A DNA stretch of 64,000 nt from Hymenobacter cheonanensis (lineage in GTDB: Bacteria; Bacteroidota; Bacteroidia; Cytophagales; Hymenobacteraceae), in assembly GCF_030581075.1 (NCBI RefSeq), contig NZ_JAUQSW010000011.1:124001-188000 (forward strand). The letters run 5' to 3'. The position numbers and the translations under genes are program-made. Position 1 is the stretch's first letter; every line of letters begins with the position of its first letter. Shown piece after piece: positions 7,586 through 15,518 of the stretch. Below the pieces are notes generated by a model. It was given only the letters and a program-made list of their open reading frames with translations. It was not told the origin of the DNA and made no database searches.

Positions 7586-10500
7586 CTAGAACGAGTAGCG
7601 CACCCCTAGCTGGCCCTGCCAGCGCGAGGCCAGCTGGTCGATGGAGTAAGTGGCCGGCGTGCCGAAGGTGAAGGCCGGGCGGTTGTACTGGCCCGCGCTG
7701 TAGGTGCTCGACACGTTGCCGGCGGCATCGGCAAAGGCCACCTGCGTGAGGCCGGTACCCAGCGTCGAGTTAAACGTATTGGGCACGAAGTACTGGCGGC
7801 CCCAGCTGCTGTTCAGCAGGTTGCCGAAGTTCACGATGTCAAACGAAATCTGGATGGTGTGGGCCGAGGGTACGGCGCCCGTCACGTCGGCGTCGAGCTT
7901 ACCCAGCTTGGCTTCCAGCATGAAGCGCACGTCGGCCTGGTTGTTCCAGGGGGTGCGGGCGCCGTTGCGCTCGGCATACTGGCCGCGGCGGGTGCTCAGA
8001 TACGGGTCATTGCTGATGAAGCTGTTGAGGGCTGCGTACTGCGCGCCACTGGCCTCCACGGTGTAAGGCGCCGTGCTGCTGGCCCGCGACACGAGCGTGA
8101 TGTCCGAAGCCGAGCCGGGGATGTAGGCCAGCTGCACGTTCTGCTGGCCGTTGCCCAGGAAGTTGTTGTTATACACCCAGGTGTAGGGCGCGCCGCTCTG
8201 GTAGGTCAGCACCGAGGTGAGGTAGCCCGTGAAGCGCTGGGCGAAGGTCTTGTGCAGGTTGATGCTCGCCACCACGCGGTGGCGCAGGTCGAAGTTGGAG
8301 TAGGCCAGGCCGGGGTCGTTCACATTCAGAGCCGGGTTCAGCTCCCAGTTGCTCTGGGGCGAGTTGCGGATGCCGTTGCTGATGTCGTAGCTCTTGCCGT
8401 AGGTGTAGGCCACGTTGGCATCAATCAGGTTAGCCACCGTCTGGCCCACCGAGCCCGTGAGCTGGTAGCGGTAGCCCTGCTGGGTGTTGGTGAGGAAAAA
8501 GGCATTGGAAAACTGCGAGTTAACCTTGGTGCCAAACGGCGCGGCAGCGTAGCGCGGGCTCAGGGTGGGGCCCTGGCTGAGGTACGTGGCGTTGTCGGCC
8601 AGGTTGATGTTCTCAAACTTCACGTCCTGAATAACTTTCGTGTACAAGGCCTCCAGTGAGAAGCGCGTGCCGCTAGGCAGCTTGAAATCGACGGCCAGGT
8701 TCGAGCGCCACACCTGCGGCATCTTGAAGTTATTGTCAATCAGGTTCACCTCCGTGGTGCTGCGGGCCGAGGCCGGCAGCTGGGCGTAGATATTGTCGGG
8801 GTTCTGGCTCAGGTAGTATTTGCCGGCCGTGGCCGCCGTAGTCTGAACATTGTTCAGGTCTACCGAGTTGAAATTCACCCCGTTGTTGTAGTAGGCGTAG
8901 CCAAACCAGGCAAACGGTACCCGGCCGGTGAAGATGCCCGTGCCGCCACGCACCACCACCGAGCCATCGCCCTGCACGTCGTAGTTGAAGCCTAGCCGGG
9001 GCGAAATCTGCACCTGGCCCAGATAGCCGTTATTAAGCTCCTGCCAGGCCGTGTGGGTGTACGTCTGGTTCAGGGTGCGGGCGTCGTTGGTCGGGTTGTT
9101 TACCAGGCCCGCGTTCAGGGCCGGCTTGTTGGGCAGCGAGGCAATGTCGAAGCGGATGCCGGGCGTCACTTTCAGGCGGTCGTTTACCGACCACTCATCC
9201 TGCAAATAGCCGCTGAAGAAGTTGATGTTGAATGCCGCCGAAGGGTTGTTGTAGTTGTAGTCGTACGAGTTGTTGCCCACCGTGCCGTTGTTGTAGGTGC
9301 CGCGGATGCGGCTCGGCAGGTCGTTCAAAAAGTCGCTCGGGCTGTTGTACTCGATGCGGCCGTTCCAGGAGTTGATGAAGCCGTAGTCGATGTGGTAAAA
9401 CTCGTTGTGCGTGCCCAGCGTCAGGGCGTGCGCGCCGGTGTAGAAGGTGAAGTTGTCGGTCAGCTCAAACGTTTTCTGGCGGGTGTTGAAGATGCTCGCC
9501 TCGCGGTCCGACCCTAGCAGAATCTGGTTCGAGCCACCGCCATAGTTTTTGGTCGGGTCGGTGCTCACGTTGTTTATCTGCACCGAGGGGTAGAGGTTGC
9601 CCTGCCCGCCAATCAGGTTGCGGTAGTCGTGAATGTTGGTGTAGCCCAGAATCAGGTTGTTGGCAAAGCGGCTCGAAAAGTTCGACTTCACTTCCAGCAC
9701 CGTCGAATTCTGGATGTTGTTCTGCGTAAAATCCTGCGAGCCAAACTTAAACAAGCTGCCCGAACGCTCCAGGTTAGTGGCCTCCGACTTGATAAAGTTG
9801 TGACGCAGCGCAATGCTCGTTTTGTCGTCGAGGTTGTAGTCGAGACGCCCAAAAATCTTGTTGCTGTTGGCGTAGATGGTGTAGTCGCCGTAGTCGCCCA
9901 CGTTGTAGCTAGCCTGGCTCAGCGAGCCATCGGCATTGCGGGTGGTGTAGTTGTTGAGCTTGGCCGTAATCTGCTGGGCCAGGTCCAGCGTCACCGGCGA
10001 GCCCGTAGTGCCGGCGGCGTAGAACTGCGGCTCGGTGCGGCGCGCAATCTCGGCGTTGGTGAAGAAGAAGAGCTTGTTCTTGATAATCGGCCCGCCCAGG
10101 CGGAAGCCCGTCTGGTAGTCGTGGTAGGCCGAGCCGATTTTGGCATCCGTGCCATCAATGCTACGGCCCGTAATGGCCTGGTTGCGGCCGTAGCCATACA
10201 CCGAGCCGTGAAAATCGTTGGTGCCCGAGCGCGTCACGGCGTTAATCGAGCCGCCCGTAAAGTTGCCCAGCTTCACATCATACGGCGCCACCGAGGCCTG
10301 AATTTCCTGAATGGCATCGAGCGAAATCGGGTTCGAGCGGGCCGAGCCGCCGGGCAGGCCGCTGGTGCCGCCCTGCCCCCCTAGCGAGGGCGAAAAACCA
10401 ATGGCGTCGTTGTTCACGGCGCCATCCAGGGTAATGTTGTTGTAGCGAAACGAGCTGCCCGCAAACGAGTTGTTCGAGTTGCGCGGGTCGAGGCGGGTAA

Positions 10501-10981
10501 AGTCCTGAATGCTGCGCGAAATGGTGGGCAGCTGCTGCAAGGCCTCGCGGCCCACGTTGGTGCCGGCGCCGGTTTTGGTAGCCTGGGTGTTGCCCACTAC
10601 TACTACTTCGTTCAAGGCCTGGGCCTCGGCCGCCAGCACGATGTTGAGGCGGGTGGTATTGCCCAGGGTTAGGAATACGTTGTTGATAGTCTGCTCCTTA
10701 TAGCCCACGTAGCTCACCGTTACGGTGTAGGGCCCGCCGGGCGCCAGGTTCGGAATGGTGAAGCGGCCGTCGGGCTCGGTGGCGGTGCCGCGCTTGCTGC
10801 CGGTGGGCACGTGGGTGGCTACCACCGTCACGCCAATCAGGTCCTCATTCTTGTCTGAAATAATTTTGCCGCCAAGGGCCGAGGTCGTGACCTGGGCCGA
10901 AGCCAGCCGGCCTAGCAGCAGGAGGAAGAACAAAATTGCCAGCCGCCACGCGGTCCGGTTACTACTGGTAAGAGTGCGCAT
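7586..10981 (-). CDS. Oar-like TonB-dependent outer-membrane receptor
   Basis: The protein has 1131 residues. From the ATG at 10981 it opens with a signal peptide (AILFFLLLLGRLASAQ), then a carboxypeptidase-regulatory-like beta-sandwich (about 30-120; LGGKIISDKNEDLIGVTVVA, PGGPYTVTVSYVGYKEQ), a plug (about 125-270, with LDGAVNNDAIGFSPS), and a beta-barrel ending in QGQLGVRYSF. The final Phe is typical of outer-membrane barrels. The architecture matches Oar-type receptors rather than SusC: it is long, and no SusD-like gene lies next to it. Such proteins import large substrates using TonB energy; the ligand is unknown. A TTG at 11011 would add ten residues but overlaps a promoter-like GACCTTTG. 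It is a single-gene unit, ending at the hairpin 7499-7534. Confidence 0.93.
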   Translation of the reverse strand: MRTLTSSNRTAWRLAILFFLLLLGRLASAQVTTSALGGKIISDKNEDLIGVTVVATHVPTGSKRGTATEPDGRFTIPNLAPGGPYTVTVSYVGYKEQTINNVFLTLGNTTRLNIVLAAEAQALNEVVVVGNTQATKTGAGTNVGREALQQLPTISRSIQDFTRLDPRNSNNSFAGSSFRYNNITLDGAVNNDAIGFSPSLGGQGGTSGLPGGSARSNPISLDAIQEIQASVAPYDVKLGNFTGGSINAVTRSGTNDFHGSVYGYGRNQAITGRSIDGTDAKIGSAYHDYQTGFRLGGPIIKNKLFFFTNAEIARRTEPQFYAAGTTGSPVTLDLAQQITAKLNNYTTRNADGSLSQASYNVGDYGDYTIYANSNKIFGRLDYNLDDKTSIALRHNFIKSEATNLERSGSLFKFGSQDFTQNNIQNSTVLEVKSNFSSRFANNLILGYTNIHDYRNLIGGQGNLYPSVQINNVSTDPTKNYGGGSNQILLGSDREASIFNTRQKTFELTDNFTFYTGAHALTLGTHNEFYHIDYGFINSWNGRIEYNSPSDFLNDLPSRIRGTYNNGTVGNNSYDYNYNNPSAAFNINFFSGYLQDEWSVNDRLKVTPGIRFDIASLPNKPALNAGLVNNPTNDARTLNQTYTHTAWQELNNGYLGQVQISPRLGFNYDVQGDGSVVVRGGTGIFTGRVPFAWFGYAYYNNGVNFNSVDLNNVQTTAATAGKYYLSQNPDNIYAQLPASARSTTEVNLIDNNFKMPQVWRSNLAVDFKLPSGTRFSLEALYTKVIQDVKFENINLADNATYLSQGPTLSPRYAAAPFGTKVNSQFSNAFFLTNTQQGYRYQLTGSVGQTVANLIDANVAYTYGKSYDISNGIRNSPQSNWELNPALNVNDPGLAYSNFDLRHRVVASINLHKTFAQRFTGYLTSVLTYQSGAPYTWVYNNNFLGNGQQNVQLAYIPGSASDITLVSRASSTAPYTVEASGAQYAALNSFISNDPYLSTRRGQYAERNGARTPWNNQADVRFMLEAKLGKLDADVTGAVPSAHTIQISFDIVNFGNLLNSSWGRQYFVPNTFNSTLGTGLTQVAFADAAGNVSSTYSAGQYNRPAFTFGTPATYSIDQLASRWQGQLGVRYSF

Positions 10982-11212
10982 AAAAAGGGGGTTAAGCCAA
11001 TGCGAACGCAAAGGTCCCCCGGCATTTTCAGCCCCCGGCTAACTGGTCGGTTATCAAATCATTGGTAATGAAGCGGCCCGGTAATGCTGCCGTAACACGC
11101 GCCCAGTGCGTTCGGCGAGTAATCGGTGAGGGTGAGCGAGGAATAGGAACGGGTAAACGCCAAACCCACCCGGCTAGCCCACCGCCCGCAACCAAACGCC
11201 CGTACAACGGCC

Positions 11213-11220
11213 TAATTTTG
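11213..11220 (+). promoter_or_regulatory. Predicted -7 promoter box of yicC
   Basis: TAATTTTG matches the Bacteroidota -7 consensus TAnnTTTG exactly and lies 42 bases before the yicC start. No convincing -33 TTTG element is visible, so the call rests on the -7 box and its position. Confidence 0.6.
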
Positions 11221-11262
11221 CTTACCCAATCCGCCACCCGGCGGCGCTACTTCCCCTAGTTT

Positions 11263-12171
11263 ATGTTGCTATCCATGACCGGCTTTGGCCAGGCGCACCG
11301 CGAAACGGACCGCTACACCGCCACGGCCGAGCTGCGCTCGCTCAACTCCAAAACGCTCGACCTGAGCCTGCGCCTGCCGCGTTTTCTGCAAGCCCACGAG
11401 CTGGAAATTCGCCAGCAAATCACCAAAGCCCTGCTGCGCGGCAAAGTCAATTTCAACTTCGATTTCAGCCGGCCGGCCAGCGCGGGCGCGGCCCTCAACC
11501 TCAACCGCGAAGCCCTGCTGGCCGCTTACCACGAGCTGGCCGCCGTAGCCAACTCGCTGGGCATCAGGCCGGGCGAGGAAACCCTACTAGCTGCCCTGCG
11601 CCTGCCCGGCGTGGTGCCCACCGCCGCCGAGGCTGCCCAGGCCAGCCAGGCCGAAGCCGGCCTCGATGAGCCCACCTGGGCCGAGCTGCAGCCGCTGCTC
11701 ACCGAGGCGCTGGCCGCCATGCAGCAGTTTCGGCAGGATGAGGGCCAGACCCTGCAGCAGGAGATTCTGGGCTACATCGGCACCATCCGGCAGCAGCTGG
11801 CCGCCGTGGAGCTGCACGACCCCCAGCGTATTGCCCACGTGCGCCAGCGCCTGGCCGCCCACCTCGCCGAGCTTACGCAGCACGAGCAGTTCAACGCTAC
11901 CCGCTTCGAGCAGGAGGTGCTGTATTACATTGAAAAGCTCGACATTGCCGAGGAGAAAGTGCGCCTGGCGGCTCACCTCAATTACTTTGAGCTAGCCACC
12001 CGGCAGCCCGACGAGGCCGTGGGTAAAAAGCTGGGCTTTCTGGCCCAGGAAATAGGCCGGGAAATCAACACGATAGGCTCGAAGGCCAACGATGCCACCG
12101 TGCAGCACCTAGTGGTGGGCATGAAGGAGGAGCTGGAAAAAATCAAAGAGCAACTAAATAATATCCTGTAG
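11263..12171 (+). CDS. yicC: YicC-family endoribonuclease-like protein
   Basis: The protein has 302 residues and begins MLLSMTGFGQAHRE, the hallmark start of YicC/YloC proteins (MTGFG). ELRSLNSKTLDLSLRLP follows (family pattern: ExRSVNxRxLDxxxRLP). The N-terminal YicC domain covers about 1-160. The C-terminal DUF1732 domain contains RFEQEVLYYIEKLDIAEE and ends with EIGREINTIGSKANDA, both strongly conserved. E. coli YicC acts in stationary phase and has been linked to RNase activity towards small RNAs; whether that holds in Bacteroidota is unknown. Cytoplasmic. The start is at 11263; ATG at 11275 would match the MTGFG start exactly and is an alternative. It is divergent from the TonB receptor and preceded by its own -7 box. 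Confidence 0.93.
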   Translation: MLLSMTGFGQAHRETDRYTATAELRSLNSKTLDLSLRLPRFLQAHELEIRQQITKALLRGKVNFNFDFSRPASAGAALNLNREALLAAYHELAAVANSLGIRPGEETLLAALRLPGVVPTAAEAAQASQAEAGLDEPTWAELQPLLTEALAAMQQFRQDEGQTLQQEILGYIGTIRQQLAAVELHDPQRIAHVRQRLAAHLAELTQHEQFNATRFEQEVLYYIEKLDIAEEKVRLAAHLNYFELATRQPDEAVGKKLGFLAQEIGREINTIGSKANDATVQHLVVGMKEELEKIKEQLNNIL

Positions 12172-12494
12172 GTAAATCCGGCGGCTTAGCTGCTTCGTAA
12201 AGAAAAATACAGAAAGTCCTGCACCATTCCCGGTAGTTTTTGCATTTTTATTGGAAACAAAAAGTTTTTTTTATTCCAGATTCCGGTAATAATACCAGGT
12301 GTTGCTTTAAACATTGATTGATAAATAGCAGAACGATACCAAGTTAAAGTAAAATATGATGCCTTTTAAGGTTCTGGAAAGTAGCCAAAATTTGCAGAAT
12401 ACATTTTTGAACAAGCTTGGCCTTTTGTATGTAACTTAGTTCCCGAAACAACGCAACTACATTTCTACCAGCCAATTTTACTTAGCATACTCCC
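12172..12494. other. AT-rich intergenic region without a recognised gene
   Basis: This 323-base stretch is much richer in A+T than its flanks, with T and A runs around 12240-12275. No open frame of useful length, tRNA or strong hairpin-plus-T-run was found. It probably holds the 3' untranslated end of yicC and the promoter of the gene at 12495; CTTTTGTATG near 12422 and ACATTTTTG near 12400 are only loose matches to the -7 consensus. Confidence 0.5.
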
Positions 12495-13037
12495 ATGAAG
12501 ACACTCGTACTCTTGCTGCTTACCAGCTGTGCCAGCCTGCTGATGGCCGCCCGCCCCGCCGCCGAGATTGAGCTTATCAAGAAGCGCGTGCTCAGCGAGC
12601 GCGTGGAGGTGCTCATCCCCAAAGGCTTTGAGGTGATGACGGAGCAGCAGATGGATTTTGCTTACGCCCACGCCAGCAGCCGCCCCAGCGTAGTGTTCAC
12701 CAACAACAACCTGGTGTCGCTGGCCTTCAACTACTCTGACAATGACGCCGACCAGGACATGGTGCAGGTGTACGAGGAGAGCTTCGCCAAGGCCTATCAC
12801 AAGCAGTACAGCAAGGCCACCTGGTTCAGCGAAGGCGTGAAGGAAGTGAGCAACCGCAAGGTGGGCTACCTCGAATACATGAAGCCGGAAATGGGCCACG
12901 AAGTATACACGCTCGTGTTCTTCACCGACGTGCAGGGCAAGCTGCTCATCTGCACCTTCAACTGCGCCGACCGCCAGAAGCCCGAGTGGGAGCCCCTGGC
13001 CAAGAAAATCCTGAACTCGCTGAAGGCGAACGGCTAA
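12495..13037 (+). CDS. Hypothetical exported protein
   Basis: I cannot name this 180-residue protein. It starts with a signal peptide (MKTLVLLLLTSCASLLMAAR) and the rest is soluble. The pattern of the mature part (VEVLIPKGFEVMTEQQMDFA, then VSLAFNYSDNDADQDMVQ, GKLLICTFNCADR, WEPLAKKILNSLKANG) resembles small exported proteins with the PsbP/DcrB-like fold, where a 'PxGF' strand opens the domain and a terminal helix ends with a 'xIxxSLK' pattern. This is a structural guess. The gene stands alone after a long AT-rich region and ends with a clear terminator at 13136-13161. Confidence 0.8.
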   Translation: MKTLVLLLLTSCASLLMAARPAAEIELIKKRVLSERVEVLIPKGFEVMTEQQMDFAYAHASSRPSVVFTNNNLVSLAFNYSDNDADQDMVQVYEESFAKAYHKQYSKATWFSEGVKEVSNRKVGYLEYMKPEMGHEVYTLVFFTDVQGKLLICTFNCADRQKPEWEPLAKKILNSLKANG

Positions 13038-13135
13038 GCTAGTAGTCTAGCCTATATCCACTACTTGGTTTTGAAGTGACTTATTAAGTTAGAGCTAACA
13101 TTATCAGCTGCCCCGGCAGCGCCAGACGCAGGGAG

Positions 13136-13161
13136 CCCCGGCCAATTGGCTGGGGTTTTTT
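13136..13161 (+). terminator. Intrinsic terminator
   Basis: CCCCGGCCAATTGGCTGGGG is a near-perfect palindrome (one G-T pair) followed by six T on the plus strand. It ends the transcript of the exported-protein gene, 98 bases after its stop. Confidence 0.8.
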
Positions 13162-13188
13162 GCGTTCAGGAGGCCAGCCGGCGCGGGC

Positions 13189-14901
13189 CTAGCGGGCGCC
13201 CAGGCCGTCGAGAAAGTCGCGGGCCAGCCCGTAGGCGCCCGCAAAGCCGGCCAGCGACAGGGCGGCCGGCTGGTCGTTTACATCGTGGTAGGCGAGGCTG
13301 CCGCCGCGGGTGTACAGGAAAAAGGCCGGCACGCCCGCCTCCGAAAAAGGAAAATGGTCAGAGTTGGCCGCCCGGCCCCTGGCCGTGAGGTGGGGCAGGT
13401 AGTGGTGGGCGTTGTTGAGGGCGGTGAGCCGGGCGAAGGCCGCCTCGTACACCCGGCCGTTCACCACGGTGGCGCCTTCCTCGCCGGTACCCAGCAGGTC
13501 GAGGTTGAGTAGGAACTTGATGCTGGCCAGCGGCACCAGCGGGTGCTGCACAAAGTAACCGGAGCCCACTAGCCCCGCTTCTTCGGCCCCGAAGAGCAGA
13601 AATACCAGTGAGTAGGCAGGTCGGTTTTCGGGCCGGGCATAGTGAGCGGCTAGCTCCAGCAGCAGGGCCACGCCGCTGGCATTGTCATTGGCGCCGGGGA
13701 AGTAAGTTTTACGGCCCATCATGCCCAGGTGGTCGTAGTGGGCCGAAACGACGAGAAAGCTATCGGGCTGGGTCGTGCCTTTTATAAGGGCGGCGAGGTT
13801 TTGGGTTTGGTAGTGGTGGAGGAGTTGGGCGTCGAGCTTCAACGTGAATAACTGCGGTGACGAGCCAGCCGGCCAGCTACTCGCCAATACCTCTAGGTGT
13901 GGATGAGGTGCCTGCTCGGCCGCTAGGGAAGCGGTGAGCTTAGGCACGAGCGTGAAATGAGGCCGCTCTGCGATATACTGGCGGAGCGCGGGTGGCAGGT
14001 GCGCTAACCGGGATTCATCGCGGTTGCGAATCACCAGCGCTTGCGACAAGCGTAATATCGTGGCCGGAGTTGGCTTGGGGCGCCCACCACTGCGGTAGTC
14101 GTAAGGGCGCAGATACTGGCGCCAAGTCGTGCTATCAATAAAAACCAGGGTATCAAGTAATGCTGCCTGAAACTGAGAAGCTAAAGGCCAGGGCCCTGAC
14201 TCGGGAGCCGCAATAAAATCTCGTCCGGGTGCTAGCGGCTGGCCGCCTACGGTTAGCGCTATCTTCCCCGGAAACGTATTCACATCCAGCGTAAACGACT
14301 GCATATAATCTGGCGCCAGCGGCGCTAAACCCAACTGCCGCAGCCGCCCGCGCAGGTAGGCTGCCGCCACATGCTCGCCCTGCTGCACGTAGCCCCGGCC
14401 GTGCATGGTGGGCGCAGCCAGCGCCTCGATAGTGCGGCGGGCACGGGCCAGGTCGGGCTCGGGGGCCTGGGCATGCGAGTGGCCCGGCAAGAGCCCCAGG
14501 GCTAGCCCGACGCCTGTGCCTATACCCAGGCGGCGCCCGCGCCCGGCCAGGCTAGCCCCGGCTAAAACCAACGCCGCACCGATGGTGTCGCTCAGCAGGT
14601 CGGTCCACTCGGCGTGGCGGCCTAGCTGCATGGCGTATTGCAGCACCTCGATGAGGGCGCCGAACACAATGCACCCTAGCAGCACCAGGCTGACCGGATA
14701 GCGCACCCGCTGCCGCGCCCAGAGCCAGGCTAGCCCCGCCAGCACCGCAAATACGCCCGCGTGGGCCGCCGTATCGAAGGAAAGCAGCTTCCATTCGGGC
14801 ATACGCGGCATTTCCTGGGCCGGCGTGAGGGTGAGCACCAGCATCACCACCACCCACAGTAGGGTAAGCGGGCCGGCAAAGCGGTTGGTGAGAGTTTTCA
14901 T
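13189..14901 (-). CDS. VanZ-like membrane domain fused to M28 metallopeptidase
   Basis: This 570-residue protein joins two families in one open frame. Residues 1-120 form a VanZ-like domain with four hydrophobic segments (LLWVVVMLVLTLTPAQEMP, FDTAAHAGVFAVLAGLAWLW, VLLGCIVFGALIEVLQ, SDTIGAALVLAGASL). Residues 120-145 (RRLGIGTGVGLALGLLPGHS, then HAQA) look like a former signal peptide. Residues 150-570 are an M28 peptidase with all expected zinc ligands: His388 (SAHYDHLG), Asp406 (GANDNASG), Glu440/441 (FGAEEAGL), Asp468 (NLDLLG) and His539 (YHDVND). The peptidase would hang outside the inner membrane, anchored by the VanZ part. It lies downstream of gcvH, the usual place of a VanZ gene in Bacteroidota, with a repeat between. 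The domain assignments are firm; the fusion's function is not known. Confidence 0.9.
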   Translation of the reverse strand: MKTLTNRFAGPLTLLWVVVMLVLTLTPAQEMPRMPEWKLLSFDTAAHAGVFAVLAGLAWLWARQRVRYPVSLVLLGCIVFGALIEVLQYAMQLGRHAEWTDLLSDTIGAALVLAGASLAGRGRRLGIGTGVGLALGLLPGHSHAQAPEPDLARARRTIEALAAPTMHGRGYVQQGEHVAAAYLRGRLRQLGLAPLAPDYMQSFTLDVNTFPGKIALTVGGQPLAPGRDFIAAPESGPWPLASQFQAALLDTLVFIDSTTWRQYLRPYDYRSGGRPKPTPATILRLSQALVIRNRDESRLAHLPPALRQYIAERPHFTLVPKLTASLAAEQAPHPHLEVLASSWPAGSSPQLFTLKLDAQLLHHYQTQNLAALIKGTTQPDSFLVVSAHYDHLGMMGRKTYFPGANDNASGVALLLELAAHYARPENRPAYSLVFLLFGAEEAGLVGSGYFVQHPLVPLASIKFLLNLDLLGTGEEGATVVNGRVYEAAFARLTALNNAHHYLPHLTARGRAANSDHFPFSEAGVPAFFLYTRGGSLAYHDVNDQPAALSLAGFAGAYGLARDFLDGLGAR

Positions 14902-14935
14902 AGCGTATTACTACAGGAAGCAATTACCCTAAAAG

Positions 14936-15037
14936 AGAACGTCATGCTGAGCCCCGCGAAGCATCTCGCTCGCGCCGCTAGGGGTACTAATCCAACGGCG
15001 CGAGCGAGATGCTTCGCGGGGCTCAGCATGACGTTCT
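14936..15037. repeat. Dispersed palindromic repeat, family A, copy 2 (perfect)
   Basis: The two 42-base arms (14936-14977 and 14996-15037) are perfectly complementary around an 18-base loop. The arms contain GTCATGCTGAGCCCCGCGAA and GCATCTCGCTCGCGCCG. It lies between gcvH and the VanZ-M28 gene. No T-run follows, so it is not a standard terminator, although it could slow polymerase or stabilise RNA ends. Confidence 0.9.
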
Positions 15038-15058
15038 AAAGAAAAAACGAGAGACTAG

Positions 15059-15439
15059 CTAGGCGCCTACCAATTCGCCGTAGGCCTGGGCCGAGAGCAG
15101 GCCGGCAATCTCGCCCTGGTCGGCCACTTTCATCCTGATAATCCAGCCCTCGCCGTAGGGGTCCGAGTTCACGGTTTCGGGGGCGTCGGCGAGCTTGGCG
15201 TTTACTTCGAGCACCGTGCCGCTGATGGGGCTGAAAAGGTCCGAAACCGTCTTCACGGCCTCTACCGTGCCAAATACGTCGTGCTGGGCAATGTCTTTGT
15301 CCACGGTGTCGATGTCGACATACACAATGTCGCCGAGTTCGCGCTGCGCGTGGTCGGTGATGCCAATGGTGGCCGTGTCGCCGTCCAGGCTAATCCATTC
15401 GTGGTCTTTGGTGTAGTGCAGCGTGGCAGGGATGTTCAT
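15059..15439 (-). CDS. gcvH: Glycine cleavage system H protein
   Basis: The protein has 126 residues, the normal length. It carries lipoic acid on Lys63 in FGTVEAVKTVSDLFSP and shuttles the aminomethyl group between the P, T and L proteins during glycine breakdown in the cytoplasm. HEWISLDGDTATIGITDHA at the start and NSDPYGEGWIIRMKV near the end are family signatures. The ATG at 15439 (MNIPATLHYTKDHEW) is correct; a longer frame begins 42 codons upstream but contains no family sequence and covers the promoter box at 15475-15482. The genes for P, T and L proteins are not in the window; in Bacteroidota gcvH commonly sits beside sprA and a VanZ gene, as here. Confidence 0.97.
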   Translation of the reverse strand: MNIPATLHYTKDHEWISLDGDTATIGITDHAQRELGDIVYVDIDTVDKDIAQHDVFGTVEAVKTVSDLFSPISGTVLEVNAKLADAPETVNSDPYGEGWIIRMKVADQGEIAGLLSAQAYGELVGA

Positions 15440-15474
15440 GGAGGAGGGGAAAAGAGAAGAAAACTGACTGCCGG

Positions 15475-15482
15475 CAAAAGTA
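15475..15482 (-). promoter_or_regulatory. Predicted -7 promoter box of gcvH
   Basis: On the minus strand the sequence is TACTTTTG, an exact TAnnTTTG match, 35 bases before the gcvH ATG. This means gcvH can be transcribed separately from sprA, whose stop lies about 40 bases further upstream. Confidence 0.65.
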
Positions 15483-15518
15483 CGGCGAGGCCGCCCGTAG
15501 CCCCTAGGCCCCGCCGGC

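Noticed and set aside
9629..10384. 251-codon plus-strand frame opposite the TonB receptor
   Set aside because: Shadow of the receptor gene; composition is Val/Ala/Arg-rich without motifs.
14936..15037. Family A palindrome as the gcvH terminator
   Set aside because: The stem is far longer than a terminator, no T-run follows on the minus strand, and related copies lie inside operons.
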